Source of the DNA: Coprinopsis marcescibilis
Lineage: Eukaryota; Basidiomycota; Agaricomycetes; Agaricales; Psathyrellaceae
Assembly: GCA_004369085.1 (NCBI GenBank)
Contig: ML210148.1
Span: 428,977-492,976 of the forward strand
Length of the DNA stretch: 64,000 nt
Direction of reading: 5' to 3'
Within the stretch, counting starts at the first letter, position 1, and each line of letters opens with the position of its first letter. Of the stretch, positions 42,801 to 54,900 are shown piece by piece. The position numbers were made by a program, and so were the translations under genes. The notes beneath the pieces were generated by a model. The model had not been told where the DNA came from. It saw nothing but the letters and a program-made list of their open reading frames with translations, and did not search any database.

Positions 42801-44440
42801 AAATATAGCAAGTCAAACACTTTGACTGGCATGGATTCAATTAGTGGCAAAATAATAATTCAGGAGTACGCACAGCATGGGCGCGGGTTATGTTCCTTCT
42901 TCGACTTGTCTGTATCTCGTGAGCACGATGTTTCAACGTATACAACGGGGGTCCTACCTAGCGCCGCCGTCTTTAGGGTACCAAAAGGTAAGTTTCGCTC
43001 CGAGATTGGGTCCCACACTAGCATCTCTCCGTCCAGAATGATACTGACCACGGTGTTAGCTCCCAAAGTCTAATGACCATGCAAGATACCCACTCGTCAA
43101 CCCTGGAATCGAATGCAGCGTCGATATAGGGCGTAAGACTCCCAATCCCTATGTGCTTTCCGTAGAGATACGTGTAGTCCTTGCCTTTTCTAAACCAAAA
43201 CACTCAACCAAATTGTACAAAGAGATGGCAAATAGAAATGGAATGTACCTGGAACAGTAAAAGTATTCGTTCTTCCGTTTGTGAAGCTGCATCCTTTCAC
43301 CGTCGAGCTTCTCCTCAATGAGAAACTCAGCTCCCCCCATCTCCTTGACAGTATCTTCGATCTTTCGGGTCGGACGTTTGCATAACATGGGTGCAAATGC
43401 TTGGAATATTTGGATATTTTTGTCCTTCAATCGGCGTTCATTCGGATGATGGCCAGCGTAGATATAGGAGACCTTACCTCGGCATTCAGTCGAATCTTGG
43501 GGTCGTAGAGATCCCAGACAACTTTCTTGAGGTCGGAACACGTGTTGTATAGATCTTGTGCGTCCGGGTGAAACACCGAAAAGACTGTGGTTTCTTTTAC
43601 AGAGATGTTCATGTCTGCGACGTGCGGTTAGTTGTTATTTATAGAGGGTGCAGGTTGGTCAGGTTATTACCCTTGAGGATGATTCGGATTATCCAGCGTT
43701 GCTCATCTGCAGTCGAGTTGTTGTATATTCTGCGCAGGATCTTTGATTGGACGTCCCTGAGTAGCCATCAGCGTCCGATCGACGAGCACAGAGTTTTCTC
43801 ACTGTTTGCCCATATTCTTGGCCAGTTCGTCGAGAATCTCATTGAGCTCATCAATGGTCAACGTCCCTTCAATAACTGAAGATCGTTTGCTAACAACGTC
43901 ACAAACGACTTGGGGAAAGTCACCAGACGCTTTCTGCAAAGCTCAAAAGTCAGAGTCAGCGCATGGCATTAAGAGGCCGGATGCACACACGTCGCGTTCT
44001 GTAGGCTTCTTCCAATTGAGGAGACGAATCGCATCAGGATCACGCATTCCCAAAGGGATCAGCTTAATGTATGTCTTTGCCAGATTCTTCTCTTTCAACC
44101 CATATACCGCTCGTTCTCTGTCTTTCTGCACACATGCACAGTTGAGAGAGCTATATATCAAGGGTCATTGAGCTCATACCTGAGGTAAAAGTAAACGGAG
44201 AACTGGGTACAAATCGTAGCCATGCACTGATCGCCAACGGGTGAACCATGCCCCAAGCAGCTTTCTGCGCCTGTCCTGCTTCCGCTCTGTACCCAGTTTT
44301 TCAAAGAGGCCGGCTAACACTCTGAACGGGGCGGTTCCAACATTTTGCGGTGGCGCTGTATACGATGGCTCTTCCATCTGTGGTTCATTACGCGTTGGCG
44401 AGCCGGGCGCTGACGACGGCGCAGGGGTTGGCTGCATCAT
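39872..44440 (-). CDS. LIG4: DNA ligase IV (non-homologous end joining)
   Basis: This ATP-dependent ligase seals double-strand breaks in the nucleus with XRCC4/Lif1. The start is at the ATG pair at 44440. The N-terminal ligase domain includes FRVLAGLFEKLGTERKQDRR. The adenylation domain has the active-site lysine in FLIEEKLDGERMQLHKR, then IILDGEMLVWDP and EGLVIKHPNSKY. The OB fold has NLDWIKVKPEYMD, VLVVGGNYGSGKRGGGV and FPRAMAIRDDLTVADC. Two C-terminal BRCT repeats are split by a very acidic linker (DDDSATENDSDNAEV). The final 53-nt intron (39972-40024) hides the last exon, which encodes KPRRRHLVLSEFVQACLDEE and ends at TGA 39872. About 20 short introns are present; length is near 1,000 residues. 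Confidence 0.94.
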
Positions 44441-44776
44441 AGAGAGCAGTACTGATAAGGTGTGGCTTTGTGTAGACGTTCAGCAGCAGGCTTGATGCAG
44501 GGGTTATATCTCAACGAGGCCAGTCACTAGTAGTCACTTGGAACAGTCACATCAGTGTGATGTCACGGTTACGACGCGTTGCTTGGCTCTATTTGCCTCC
44601 TTTGTTGCTGCCGAACGGCCCGCCCCGCCATCCGAGCTCCCTCCTTCCTTGGGCTTGGATTCCAACTGGACCCGCCATGTTTTCAATTCTACCTCGTCAG
44701 CCACGAATAATGTCGATTTTAAAGGCCCACAATCATTCTGAGGCCTGCTCTGACGCAGCCAGTGTCGACGCCACCC
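44441..44776. promoter_or_regulatory. Bidirectional promoter between LIG4 and the kinase gene
   Basis: 336 bp separate the start codons of the divergent LIG4 and protein kinase genes. It contains two near-copies of GTCAC/AGTCACTAGTAGTCACTTGGAACAGTCAC at about 44522-44552. No TATA box is evident. Confidence 0.5.
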
Positions 44777-47332
44777 ATGGCTGACCCTCCCCAAACACCT
44801 TTCTCGTTCCATTCGAACAAGAGCCTTCGCGACCCTAAAACGATAGGTCTATGGACAATCGGCAGGACTATAGGAAAGGGTGCTTCAGGTGGGTGACATG
44901 CATGGGCGTCTACGGCTGGAATGACGCTCATTGACAATATAGGTCGTGTCCGCATTGCTCGTCACTCCAAAAGTGGCCAATATGCAGCCATAAAAATCAT
45001 CTCCAAGAGCTCTCTTCCGCCGATGCTCTCTCAGGTCTCTTTGAACCGATTGGCCGACGTAACAGAGCACGTTCAGCTATCTGTCGAACGAGAGATTGTC
45101 GTCATGAAGTTAATCAACCATCCCAATATCATGAAACTCTACGACGTCTGGGAGACTTCCTCCGACCTTTACCTCGTCCTGGAGTACGTCCAAGGCGGGG
45201 AGCTGTTCGACTACCTCTGTAACAAGGGCCGTCTACCAAGCGAAGAGGCGCTCATCTACTTCCAGCAAATTATCTCCGCTGTGGATTATTGTCATCGTTT
45301 CAGCATTGCGCACCGCGACCTGAAGCCGGAGAACATCCTCCTTGACGAGCAGTCAAACATCAAGATTGCCGACTTTGGGATGGCAGCATGGCAGAGTAAC
45401 CCTCAGGAAGCGATTCTTCGTACTTCGTGTGGTAGCCCTCATTATGCCGCACCAGAAATAATCAACGGCGAGCCATACAACGGAGCTGCAGCCGACATTT
45501 GGTCCTGCGGTGTTATCCTTCACGCTCTCCTCGTTGGTAAACTCCCCTTTGACGACGACGACTGCCCTGCCTTGCTTGAAAAGATTTCCCGGGGAAAGTT
45601 TATCATGCCTACCGACATCTCTCCGCAAGCACAGGATCTCCTCCGATGCATGCTCGAGAAGGACGTCAAAAGACGAATCACCATGTCCGGAATCATGAAA
45701 CATCCTTTCTTCCTCTCCCAAGCCCCACCACAGACGGATTACGTTCTTCCAGATCTGGAGAACATCGCCCAACCCATTTCAAGTGTCTCCGCATTGGATC
45801 CAGACATCTTTTCCAACCTACGCACGCTTTGGCATGGAACCAGTGATGCTGCCCTCATCGACAGTTTGATAAACGAGGAAAGGAACTGGCAGAAGGGCAT
45901 CTACCACATGTTAGTCGATTACCGATCGCGGAACCCACAAATATACGACGACGAAGAGAGAGAAGTTGCCAGGCTCCATAAGGAGCGGAAGCACCGCAGG
46001 CAGCAGCGCAGACGAGCCGACGCAAGTCCTAGTAACTATCCACCTCGTGCTGCAGCCCCAACGCCAAGGAGTGCCTCGCGGCGCGACCGCTTTGACGTAC
46101 AGCTTGACGAGACCGGTGCAGTCAAAGCCCATGAGCCCATGATGCTCAAGCCACCTCCCGCTGCACATGCTGAATCTCCCTCAACGGCATCTGAAGCTGC
46201 GACGACCTCCTCTCTGTTGGCCCCCTTTTCTCCACTTTGGGAAACATTGGACCTTCCTCCGCTCACCGTTCCAGAAGTCCAAAACCCAGAGATGCAAACG
46301 TTCCTCCAACAAATTGTTACGCATCTCAATGTTCTTCAAGCCAAGGCCGCTTCTTCAGATGTCAGCGCGTGGACAACTGGGTCTTCTTCCAATGTACGTT
46401 CAGAACGCGTGGGGTTGTTCCAAACGTTTCAGCCTTCTGCCCAGGTGGACACTCCTCCCGCAGCAGAACAGTTACGACCGTCTAGAATTCTAGATTTCCA
46501 CCCCCGAGTTCCTTCTACGATCGAAGAACTCCGATTTGCCGAGATCCAACCTCTGAGCTTTGGGAGCAAAACGCGGGCAAACAGACCAACTTTGACCTCT
46601 GTGGACAAGGAGAACCAGTTTGTCGACGAGAACGCCGCCTCTAGACGTCCTGGAAGCGGTGTCATCGCAAAGCTGACTTCTGGAAGTAGCAGCAAGCGAA
46701 AAGAGACGATTTCTAAATCCATTAAAATTGTCGAACCTGTCCAGGTCTTGCAGAGAAGAACCAGCAAACACAACAGGTTACCTCAAACCCCTGTCTCCAT
46801 ACTGTCAACTCAGGCAAACACCATCTCGAATCGACCCGCGGCGTCTTTAGACACACCAGTTTCCCCGAGTCCATCACCTCTTCCAAGCTCAACGGCAAAA
46901 CGTACTTGGCTGGACAGTGTCTTCAAATTGAAAGCTCCCAACTACACACTTCATTCGCGATACAGCGCGAACGAGACGCGGAGTGAGTGTCGGAGGCTGC
47001 TCATGGAGCTGGATCTCCTCGTTGCGATCGAGGACAACGAGCGAATGGGCGTGCTGAAATGCAGGAGCATGGATATCCCCGACCCTTTCCGCGTTCAAAA
47101 CATGCCCAAGACCGTCAAGTTCAGAGTCGAGGGCGAACGGGCACCGTTCCAGCTTTCTCAAGATGGTTTTACGATGGCTCTCATGTTCTTCCACGAGAAG
47201 GGCTCGTTCGACGCTTTTCAAGAAATCTATCACTCAGTGCGGACGCAGTGGACGCTGGACAGGCCGGATACTCTTTCGAATGCTGGGTCTGGTAAACCCC
47301 ATGTTGCGTCGAATCGCCGAGCAATGTTCTGA
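44777..47332 (+). CDS. Ser/Thr protein kinase, Nim1/Gin4/Hsl1 (AMPK-related) type
   Basis: Kinases of this group sit at the septin ring or bud neck and link morphogenesis to Wee1 and mitotic entry. Exon 1 (44777-44888) encodes the start of the domain, and a 54-nt intron splits the glycine loop; joining gives GRTIGKGASGRVRIA. Then follow AAIKIISKSS (Lys), HRDLKPENILL (catalytic loop), IADFGMA and LRTSCGSPHYAAPEI, the activation loop with the threonine used by LKB1/Elm1-type kinases. A long disordered region follows. The last about 120 residues (SECRRLLMELDLLVAIED to DAFQEIYHSVRTQW) look like the KA1-type membrane-binding domain of Gin4/Hsl1. Total 840 residues. Which yeast paralogue it matches best is not decided. 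Confidence 0.93.
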
Positions 47333-48088
47333 AGAGTGGGATGCATCCGAGTTGGTTCGGACATTTGTCATACCCAACGACGTTTGCTGTAATAGCTGTA
47401 GCGGTGAGGGTGCTCTAGCATAGTATAGCATATGTTTCTGGCGTCTCGGAGACTATAGATTCCGTCACGGATGACGTTCCCATTATGGTTGCGGCACATT
47501 AAGAACAGTTGAAACGTTGTCCAAGTTGACCACTGGGGTAATGCAAGTGTGTCAGACGAGCGAGGACGAGCGGCCCGACTAATCTCCAGCCTACAGCAAT
47601 GGGATTGCTTGGCTTCTTCCACAGCAAGCAGATGGCACTTTTGATTCATCGGGTGCACCTTCGATGAAGCGCCGACTATGGGTACCGCTTAGGTGAAAGA
47701 AGCTCGATCCTTTTACGATGAGGACTGGGTTCGAGCATGTGCTGGTTCGAATTAGTCTTCTGGACACATGCTGGGCACGGATAGCGATATTAATTCGCCA
47801 CAGAGCACAGATCGATGGTACTGCATGTGGTAGATAATTATTAGGAAGACAATCAATGAACTCGCATGGGAGTGACATGGGCTGCAGTCCAGATCTGCAC
47901 GGTAAAACCGAAGAGGACCGAGCGTTTAAAAAGGGACAGAGGATGGAACCGACCACGTGCACGGCCTGCCACAAGACGCTCCCCTTCCGCGCCCTTTCCG
48001 TCTGTCTCCTCGCACAAACAGCAAGGCCAGTCCCTATAAATCCACTCGCCCTCTTTCTCTCTCCTCATCTTTCATCTACCAGACCACA
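47333..48088. other. Intergenic between kinase and LC8 genes
   Basis: This holds the kinase 3' flank and the LC8 promoter. I examined it for tRNA-like boxes: GGTTCGA-like strings at about 47728 and 47742 lack matching A boxes or a cloverleaf. No gene is seen. Confidence 0.5.
48035..48041 (+). promoter_or_regulatory. TATA box of the LC8 gene
   Basis: TATAAAT, 54 bp upstream of the ATG at 48089, is followed by a CT-rich initiator-like tract (CTCTTTCTCTCTCCTC). Confidence 0.6.
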
Positions 48089-48483
48089 ATGTCAGAAAAG
48101 GTCGATGCCCCAACCTCATCCGTCCCTGCAGATGCCCCCGTATCAGCCCCAGGCGGTGCAAACCCCAAGGCAATCATCAAGAACGTTGACATGAGCGAGG
48201 AAATGCAGCAGGAGAGCGTCGACATCGCTTCATCAGCCCTCGAGAAATACAACATCGAGAAGGATATTGCTGCTCAGATCAAGAAGGAGTTTGACCGAAG
48301 ACACGGGCCCACATGGCATGTCGTCGTTGGAAAGAACTTTGGAAGCTATGTGACACACGGTGAGCATCTTGGACGCGTATAAACGCGTAGATCCTCTTTT
48401 TCTAACATTTTTATCCTCTAGAAACAAAGCATTTCATCTACTTCTACATCGGATCCCTCGCAATTCTCATCTGGAAGTCATAA
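48089..48483 (+). CDS. Dynein light chain LC8 (DYNLL/Dyn2)
   Basis: LC8 is a dimerisation hub for dynein and many other partners in the cytosol. Exon 1 (48089-48359) and exon 2 (48422-48483) join across a 62-nt intron within THETKHF to give 110 residues. Diagnostic blocks are [42 protein letters not shown]-type [20 protein letters not shown] and the C-terminal [13 protein letters not shown]. The core is near-universal. The N-terminus is about 22 residues longer than the usual animal LC8 and is Pro/Ala-rich ([15 protein letters not shown]). The extension is common in fungi and probably disordered. Confidence 0.97.
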
Positions 48484-48675
48484 ACACCTATCTCGCTTCC
48501 ACCATCATTCATTCGCTATGTTTTCTTGCAATCCCATCATTTGTTTTCGAATCGTACAAGGTCAAATGAGTGTGTCTCTATCCATAGTACAAGTGTGATC
48601 GGTAACGTTACAGTGGAATAAAGAATCAGCACAACCTCATTGGTCGGGCCAACTCTGCTTCATCATATTATCATA

Positions 48676-51495
48676 TCATCTTCGTGGAATGACTTCAAGG
48701 ATTATCTTTGAAACACATTCTTTCTCCGCATATACCCCAATCGTGACCTCCCCTAGGTCTCGAGACAACGCAATTCCAGTGAATTCTACCATCCCTTTCG
48801 CCCCACTCACATCTACATCCATGAACTTGGGTAGATCCAGCCCAGACATCTGCCTAACTTCAAGTTTGGTCGCAGTAACTGCCAATTGCAAACGGATGTG
48901 GAACTTTTCACCCGCTCTGACGACATATCTGGTCACCTCTTTCGTCTTTATGAGATCAGCCGTTTGAAAACAGAATACACAGGGGGTACTCACCGTGTTA
49001 GCCTTGGCGTTCTCTTCGCCACTGCTGGGTGACTCTGCGCCTAAAGATCGTACATAGTGAAGTCCCATCGAGAGATCATCACCACTATTGCTTTTACGCA
49101 ACGCATCCCCAGCATCAGCCTTCAACCCCCCGTTCTTTCCGTTGAATATTTTGGCTCGCTGACTGGTAATGCGACTCTTGGCGATGTTCAACACCGGCAC
49201 TGGACCACCACTGGAGGGATTTCCGACCATAGAAGGCACACGAGGAACAGGCACCCTAGTCGAACTGGTAAAAGGAACCAGCCGAGGTCGCGTAAGCGGC
49301 CCTTCTGGAGGGTCAGGTTGGTTTTCATGGGAAAGGTAGCTGGTGCTCCGTGCACTTCGAATGCTGGTGTGTCTCGAAAGTCTGTCAGAGCTCATTGTCG
49401 CATTCGAGGGTTGCCTGACCAGATGTCCATCCTCAAAATGAACCTGGGCCATAGAACGAGGGGGCGCAAAGTCGGCTCTTCTCCTCGGGATAGAATGTTC
49501 TGCCGTGGACGTGGACGGTGACCCAGTCATAAACGTGCTGGCACGAATACTATGAACATCGTCGAATGGATTTGGTGTGGAGGCCGGGTAAGACCTAGGC
49601 CCATTGAGGTCAATCGCCATTGAAGGTTGAAGCAGGATCGGTCGTCCGATGACAGGTCGTGGAGATGGTTGCGGCCTGCTTCTTGTATATTTATTGCTGA
49701 CCTGCCTAACCGTCTGCCTGACCCGGGAAACGAACTCGCGTTTGCTCATCAGAGCCGAAGCATCGCTCCCCCCATTATACGAGTGGCTTCGTTCAGGAAC
49801 CCGCTGCAATCCGAACCCAAAGCTAGGGGGTACAGACCTCAACCCCTCCATGGGCGTGGGGCTAGGGGATTGAATCACCCGAGGCGAGTCGCCACGGTAG
49901 AGCAAGGAAGAGAGCCTAGATGAGCTGGTATCCAATCCATAGTACCTGCGTTCTTGCCTAGTCCACGCAACCCTCACCTCTTCGTCCGTTCCAGCAGTGT
50001 CCGGCACCCTAGCACAGCTCCTAAACCACGCAAGAAAGCAAGCCACACACGAGAGGCCGCCAAGAAGACCGAATGTAATTCCAAGACCCAAGACTAGCTT
50101 CTGATGGGCGTCGGCGGAAAGCTGTCTGGCAGTGTTCTTTCCTCCAGGGATGGCATTAACAAATATAATCAGGTTTGCATGAGAGGTCGAGTGGGTAATT
50201 TGCGAATACGCGGTAAAGACGCAGGTTATATGATCTGCAGTAGAGTCGTCGGGTATCGTTCCAAAAATAGAGTCCCCGCCCGTGCCGAGTCGAATGAAAT
50301 TTGGAGCCTGGATGGGGTCAAAGGCAACAGAGATGTCCGCATCTCCATCACGTCCAGCGGTTGAATTCGAGTAGAATTGGTCGAGGATGAGTTCGAAGCT
50401 GCTACCAGGAGATAAATGAAGCGCAGGAAATTCGGGAAGCGCAAAGTAAGAGGCAACCAATTGAATAGAAACGCTTGTTGGAAGACTTTGGTTGAAAGTG
50501 GTGGTAAGGACGACGGGCAAACGGAAACGGGAATTGTTAAGGTTGGTCGCCGGAGTTCCAGAGAGGGTCCTGCTAAGTTCGTCATAACTCAGCCAGTCAT
50601 ATCCAGATGTGTCGATCGTCAGCGTCGATATGTTGGAAGGTTGCAAGATATCACCGTCCACCAGAAAGCCCATAAAGTCGCTAGGAGAGAGCAGACTTGT
50701 GGTGAATGTCGAACCAGCGGTCACATTGATGGTGGGTAGCTCAGAAACGACGGTTGAAAGTTCGTGGTTGGCGATGGTGATGGTGAATGGGGTAGATTCC
50801 GCTGAATACCCTTCTTGGTCAGAGGAAATGAGGACCACGGAGAAGGCCTCGGGCCCTAATAATCCGACTTCACGCGGTACCCAGCCGTCCAAGGTGATGT
50901 CGTCAGGGTCAAAGACCATCCAATAGGGTATTTGCTCGCCATTAGCGAGCCTAACTGCATAGAAAAGATCGTCCGTAGAGTTGTAGGTCCCGCCTTCAAA
51001 ACCAATGCTGAAGGACCATGGGCCGGAGGGTATTCGGAGACCCGGAGCAGAGGTTGCCAACGCAGAGCCAGGTGACACAGTAAAGACGGAGGATATTGCC
51101 CTATTTGAGGGAGTAAATTGGTCCTGGAGGGAAATAGAGAGTTTGGGCGGCGCAAAGCTTGAGACGCATAGCGTCACTGCAGATGACGCTGAAGAGTTAC
51201 TTGCTGTCGCGGTGACAGTGACTAGAGGGTTTCCTAGGTCTCCCGACCCTGGTGTTCCTGAGAACGTACGCGTCGCGGAGTTAAACAAAAGCCACGGTGG
51301 GAGTTCAGAGGTAGAATAGACGAGTGCTGCGCCTTCGGCAGAGCGAAACGTTTGTTCTGAGAACGTCCAAGAGTAAGATTGATTGACACGGGCAATCAAG
51401 GGCAGTTGATCGTCGAGAGGGTCGAACACAAATGTCGCCGAGAAAGCTTGTTCGAGAAAAGTAAGGAAGAAAAAGCATAAAAGAGGGACAATCAT
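48676..51495 (-). CDS. Axl2-like membrane protein with cadherin-type (CADG) domains
   Basis: Axl2 is the bud-site selection landmark of yeast, and related fungal proteins mark polarity sites. ATG 51495 starts a signal peptide (VPLLCFFFLTFLEQAFSA). The ectodomain has repeated dystroglycan-type cadherin folds (LPPWLLFNSATRTFSGTPGS; WLSYDELSRTLSGTPATN) and numerous N-glycosylation sites. One transmembrane helix (LVLGLGITFGLLGGLSCVA) precedes a long basic, Ser-rich cytoplasmic tail. The tail ends in a conserved compact segment (YVVRAGEKFHIRLQLAV to SKIILEVIPRR). The whole 939-codon frame is open, but a GTGAGT near 49000 with a possible AAG acceptor could be a 48-nt frame-keeping intron. The family call is strong; orthology to Axl2 itself is inferred. 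Confidence 0.85.
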   Translation of the reverse strand: MIVPLLCFFFLTFLEQAFSATFVFDPLDDQLPLIARVNQSYSWTFSEQTFRSAEGAALVYSTSELPPWLLFNSATRTFSGTPGSGDLGNPLVTVTATASNSSASSAVTLCVSSFAPPKLSISLQDQFTPSNRAISSVFTVSPGSALATSAPGLRIPSGPWSFSIGFEGGTYNSTDDLFYAVRLANGEQIPYWMVFDPDDITLDGWVPREVGLLGPEAFSVVLISSDQEGYSAESTPFTITIANHELSTVVSELPTINVTAGSTFTTSLLSPSDFMGFLVDGDILQPSNISTLTIDTSGYDWLSYDELSRTLSGTPATNLNNSRFRLPVVLTTTFNQSLPTSVSIQLVASYFALPEFPALHLSPGSSFELILDQFYSNSTAGRDGDADISVAFDPIQAPNFIRLGTGGDSIFGTIPDDSTADHITCVFTAYSQITHSTSHANLIIFVNAIPGGKNTARQLSADAHQKLVLGLGITFGLLGGLSCVACFLAWFRSCARVPDTAGTDEEVRVAWTRQERRYYGLDTSSSRLSSLLYRGDSPRVIQSPSPTPMEGLRSVPPSFGFGLQRVPERSHSYNGGSDASALMSKREFVSRVRQTVRQVSNKYTRSRPQPSPRPVIGRPILLQPSMAIDLNGPRSYPASTPNPFDDVHSIRASTFMTGSPSTSTAEHSIPRRRADFAPPRSMAQVHFEDGHLVRQPSNATMSSDRLSRHTSIRSARSTSYLSHENQPDPPEGPLTRPRLVPFTSSTRVPVPRVPSMVGNPSSGGPVPVLNIAKSRITSQRAKIFNGKNGGLKADAGDALRKSNSGDDLSMGLHYVRSLGAESPSSGEENAKANTVSTPCVFCFQTADLIKTKEVTRYVVRAGEKFHIRLQLAVTATKLEVRQMSGLDLPKFMDVDVSGAKGMVEFTGIALSRDLGEVTIGVYAEKECVSKIILEVIPRR

Positions 51496-51919
51496 AGAAA
51501 ATAATGTTTAGCGGGTGAAGCCAGAGCTTCGACCAAGTTACGGGTCGGCCAGCGAGGTTGTAGGAGAGACACAGACGCCAGATTCCTCGTGCCAACGGCC
51601 AAGTCATATATCATGTCACCCAACCTGAAAACAAACCATAACAATTTTGTAAATAGCACTCGCTGGCCGTCGTTTCACCTCGAAAAACTTGCTGGCACAG
51701 TGTCATTGGGGCGCATCCAGAACACAAGTCAACCCGCCGTCGCGCTGGGGTCAGGCCTCAGGCTAGAACCATATTGGTCTATTAATTGCAACATACACTT
51801 CAGTCTTATCTAAAGCGCAAAAAAATGGGGATAGTCAAAACAACAAAACGTACAAAAATCGAGGCTAGGATAGACAGAAAACACCGTTGAAACATAAACT
51901 TCACTTCCTCGATGGTTCA
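51496..51919. other. Intergenic: Axl2 promoter and Kap123 3' flank
   Basis: Both flanking genes are on the minus strand. No gene is seen; an A-rich AAAAAAATGG stretch lies near 51820. Confidence 0.5.
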
Positions 51920-54900
51920 TTAATTTCCTGAAAGATAAACGGAAAGACCTGCAGCGTGAACTTTATCGGACGCCTCGGCATTGATGGCAGCGATGAGGGA
52001 AATGAGCTCTCCTCTGATCTCATCGCCTATCTGCTCGGGGTGGTTGGGATCTAGGACATAAGCGAAGACGCTGAGAATGGGTTCAATGAAGGCGACCACT
52101 GCCGCTCCGTGATTCCGGAAGAGATGGAAGAAGGCTCGGAAGACAGGTCGGTTTTCGAGCAGATCTGTCTTGAGTGGGAGGGCGCTAAGGAATATCGGCA
52201 TCATTTGGTCCAGCGGCAAAACAGTGGTGTTCTTGACAATCAGACGAGCGACGGCGCCAGCTGCATTATCCTTGGCGTTGAGCCTTGCAGCGGGTGCTGA
52301 CTCATCTACTTCGAAGAGAGGGCGGAGGGATGCGAGGATGGGAATGTACTGCTGAGAGAGGTCTGCATCAGAATATTCGACGAGAAGACCGATGGCAAAG
52401 GCAGCATTGCTTAGAACTTCAGCCTCCTCATCGGCCAAAGCTTTGAGGAAGAGTTCGAGGAGAGGACCAGTGTGGTTGGTGACACCACCCTTGATTCCAG
52501 AGATAATTTCTGCAAAGCATCCGATGGCGGACGAACGGTCGCTGAGTGATCGATTCTTCCTCTGGTATAACGTTAGCAAGAGTATAGGGTGTTTGAAGGA
52601 AGGACATACGTAGTACTTGGCGATGAGGGGGTAGAACTTCTCGAATGCGGGGACGAAAGTGGGTCCGAGAACGTTGGCGAGGGATGCAACAAGATCGCCA
52701 GCTGACGAAATCAAGACGGAGTCGTACTCCGCCTGGTATTCGGGCGCCTGTTCGTCTTCGTCCTGGTCAGGGTCCTGCTGGCATAGAGCCTTTTGTTCCA
52801 GAACCTCTACGGCAATGTTCGAGATCTCCTCAAGATCTAGGCGTTCATGTTAACCGCCAAGCTCCACTAATCATGAGCAACGAAAGTACTCACGACTCTC
52901 GATGAATGCGGGACCGATGGTGTTGATAGCATCTGCAAATCCGACGCAGAGGGCAGAAACCACAGACCTAAAAATGACAAGATAAGTATATGCAACGCGA
53001 ATAGTGATCAGGGTGAAGCAGTCAGGATAAAAACAATTGTCACATGTGCAATAGCATCGAAGTGAGCTGAGTTAAAATTCTCATCACAGGCAAGGTAGAA
53101 GTAGAGAAATGCAAGGATGGACACGCGGACTTACTTGTTGTCTTCGGTTTCGAACATCTCCAACAATGGACCGACGATGTGCTCAATGAGCTCCCTAACG
53201 GGTTGAGCGACTGCGACAACCTAGATGAAATAGGTTGGTGGTTGCCAGCGCCGGGGAGTGAAATAAACTTACTGGTGGCAAGCCGGCAGCCCATTCCTGA
53301 TGTTCACTGAGTTCGTAGAAGGTCTTGACAATGTCCAAGAGGGATTCAGTGGCGCTCTTTCGGATGCCCTCGTAGTAGTGTTGAAGTAGAGAGATGAGCT
53401 CAAGAGTGCAAGTCTCGACGTATGGTAAGAAGTGGACCCTGGTGGAGCTAAAGAGTGTTCCAATAGTATCTGCGGCGATTTCTTTTTCGACTGCGAGAGC
53501 ACTGTTGACATCCATCAACTTGTCGACATCGAGATCTTCGAGGTCAATAGAACTGTTTCCATTAGCATCGATATCAGAACCAAGGTTGATGGCGTCCGTC
53601 GGTGAAGAGCCAGATGAAAAGGCTTGGGCTGCTTCGGCGATAGAGACTGAAGTAGAGTTCAGTTTGTGTCAAATCAAAAGTCGCAGGATACATACTTGAT
53701 AATTCTTCTTCTCCCTGCTCGGGTTGCTTGCAGCTTGCTACAAGAGCAGGCACAACTTGAGGTAAATATGGGGCAAACTCTTCGCCGAAGACTCGTCCCA
53801 TGACGCCGAAGAACAAGAAGCTGCACTCCCTCAATCTGGCGCTACCCATGTCGAGACCCTTGAAAGCGCATCCCATCATGTCAGGGAAGTAGGGCCTGAA
53901 TTTCTCAACGCCAACGGCTTCAGCAAAGGTACCAATAGCATCCATGGTGATTCCTCGGAGTTCAACTTCCTCGCCTTCGCCAGTGAGAGTCAAAAAGTTG
54001 GCAAGGATCTTGATGGTAGGCTCAAAGTATGGGAGGAAGCGTTCCTTGGAGGCGTGCGCTGCACTTCCAATGGCTCCAGTAACGACAGCCTTGACAGAGA
54101 TAGGGGCAGTCTGGAGAAGACCAGCAAGTCGCTCCATGATAAGGTGGAGGTATTGTTCGATGTGCTCTTGGAGAATCTCGAGCAAAGCATCCAACGCAGT
54201 GCAAGCCGACTTTTGAGTCGTTGGGTCGTCGATAAGGTTCATGATGGCCTAGAAAGAATTGTCGGTTAAAAAGGAGGGCGAATTGCAGTAACACTATACG
54301 TACAGGCATCAAGGCGGCGTGCTTGCTAACACACTCGTCCTCCAACCACTCGCACAGGCAGCTGACGGCAATGCAGGTTGCCTTCCTGACACCAGCATCA
54401 CCATCTTGCAGACCAGCCTCAATGAACGGCCAGACATGGCCCATCAAAGGGGTCATGAATTCACTGCACCCTTCGACCGAGACACCAAGGGCAAGCATGG
54501 CTCCCCGACGGTGAGAAGGATCCGAGGACTGGAAGTATTCCAAGATGAGATTTCGGAGAGGGGGGAAGACTTGATCCGGAGGCAGGTTGGTTGCAAGGCC
54601 GTCGACAATGCGGAGAGCAGACTGCGCGAGATGGTGAGTAGTGTCAAAAAGTAAAGTAAAATGGGCCATACTCTTGAAGGAGCATCATCGTCGATGTCCT
54701 CAGGCTCTGCCTCGGTTGTGATGGGCATGAGACCACTGAGGATCTGAGGAGCAAGATTGTTGCTCTGGATCTTGGATTTTTTGCTAAGGGGAGGAACTGT
54801 TAGACGGTGATCAAGTGGATCTAGACGCTGAGGCTCACTATTGAACAGTCCAGTTAAGAGCATTGAGGGCCAAAACTCGGAGCTCCGGATCGAAATCGCG

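Noticed and set aside
47720..47760. tRNA-like B boxes
   Set aside because: Strings resembling GGTTCGA occur, but no A box at proper spacing and no cloverleaf can be drawn.
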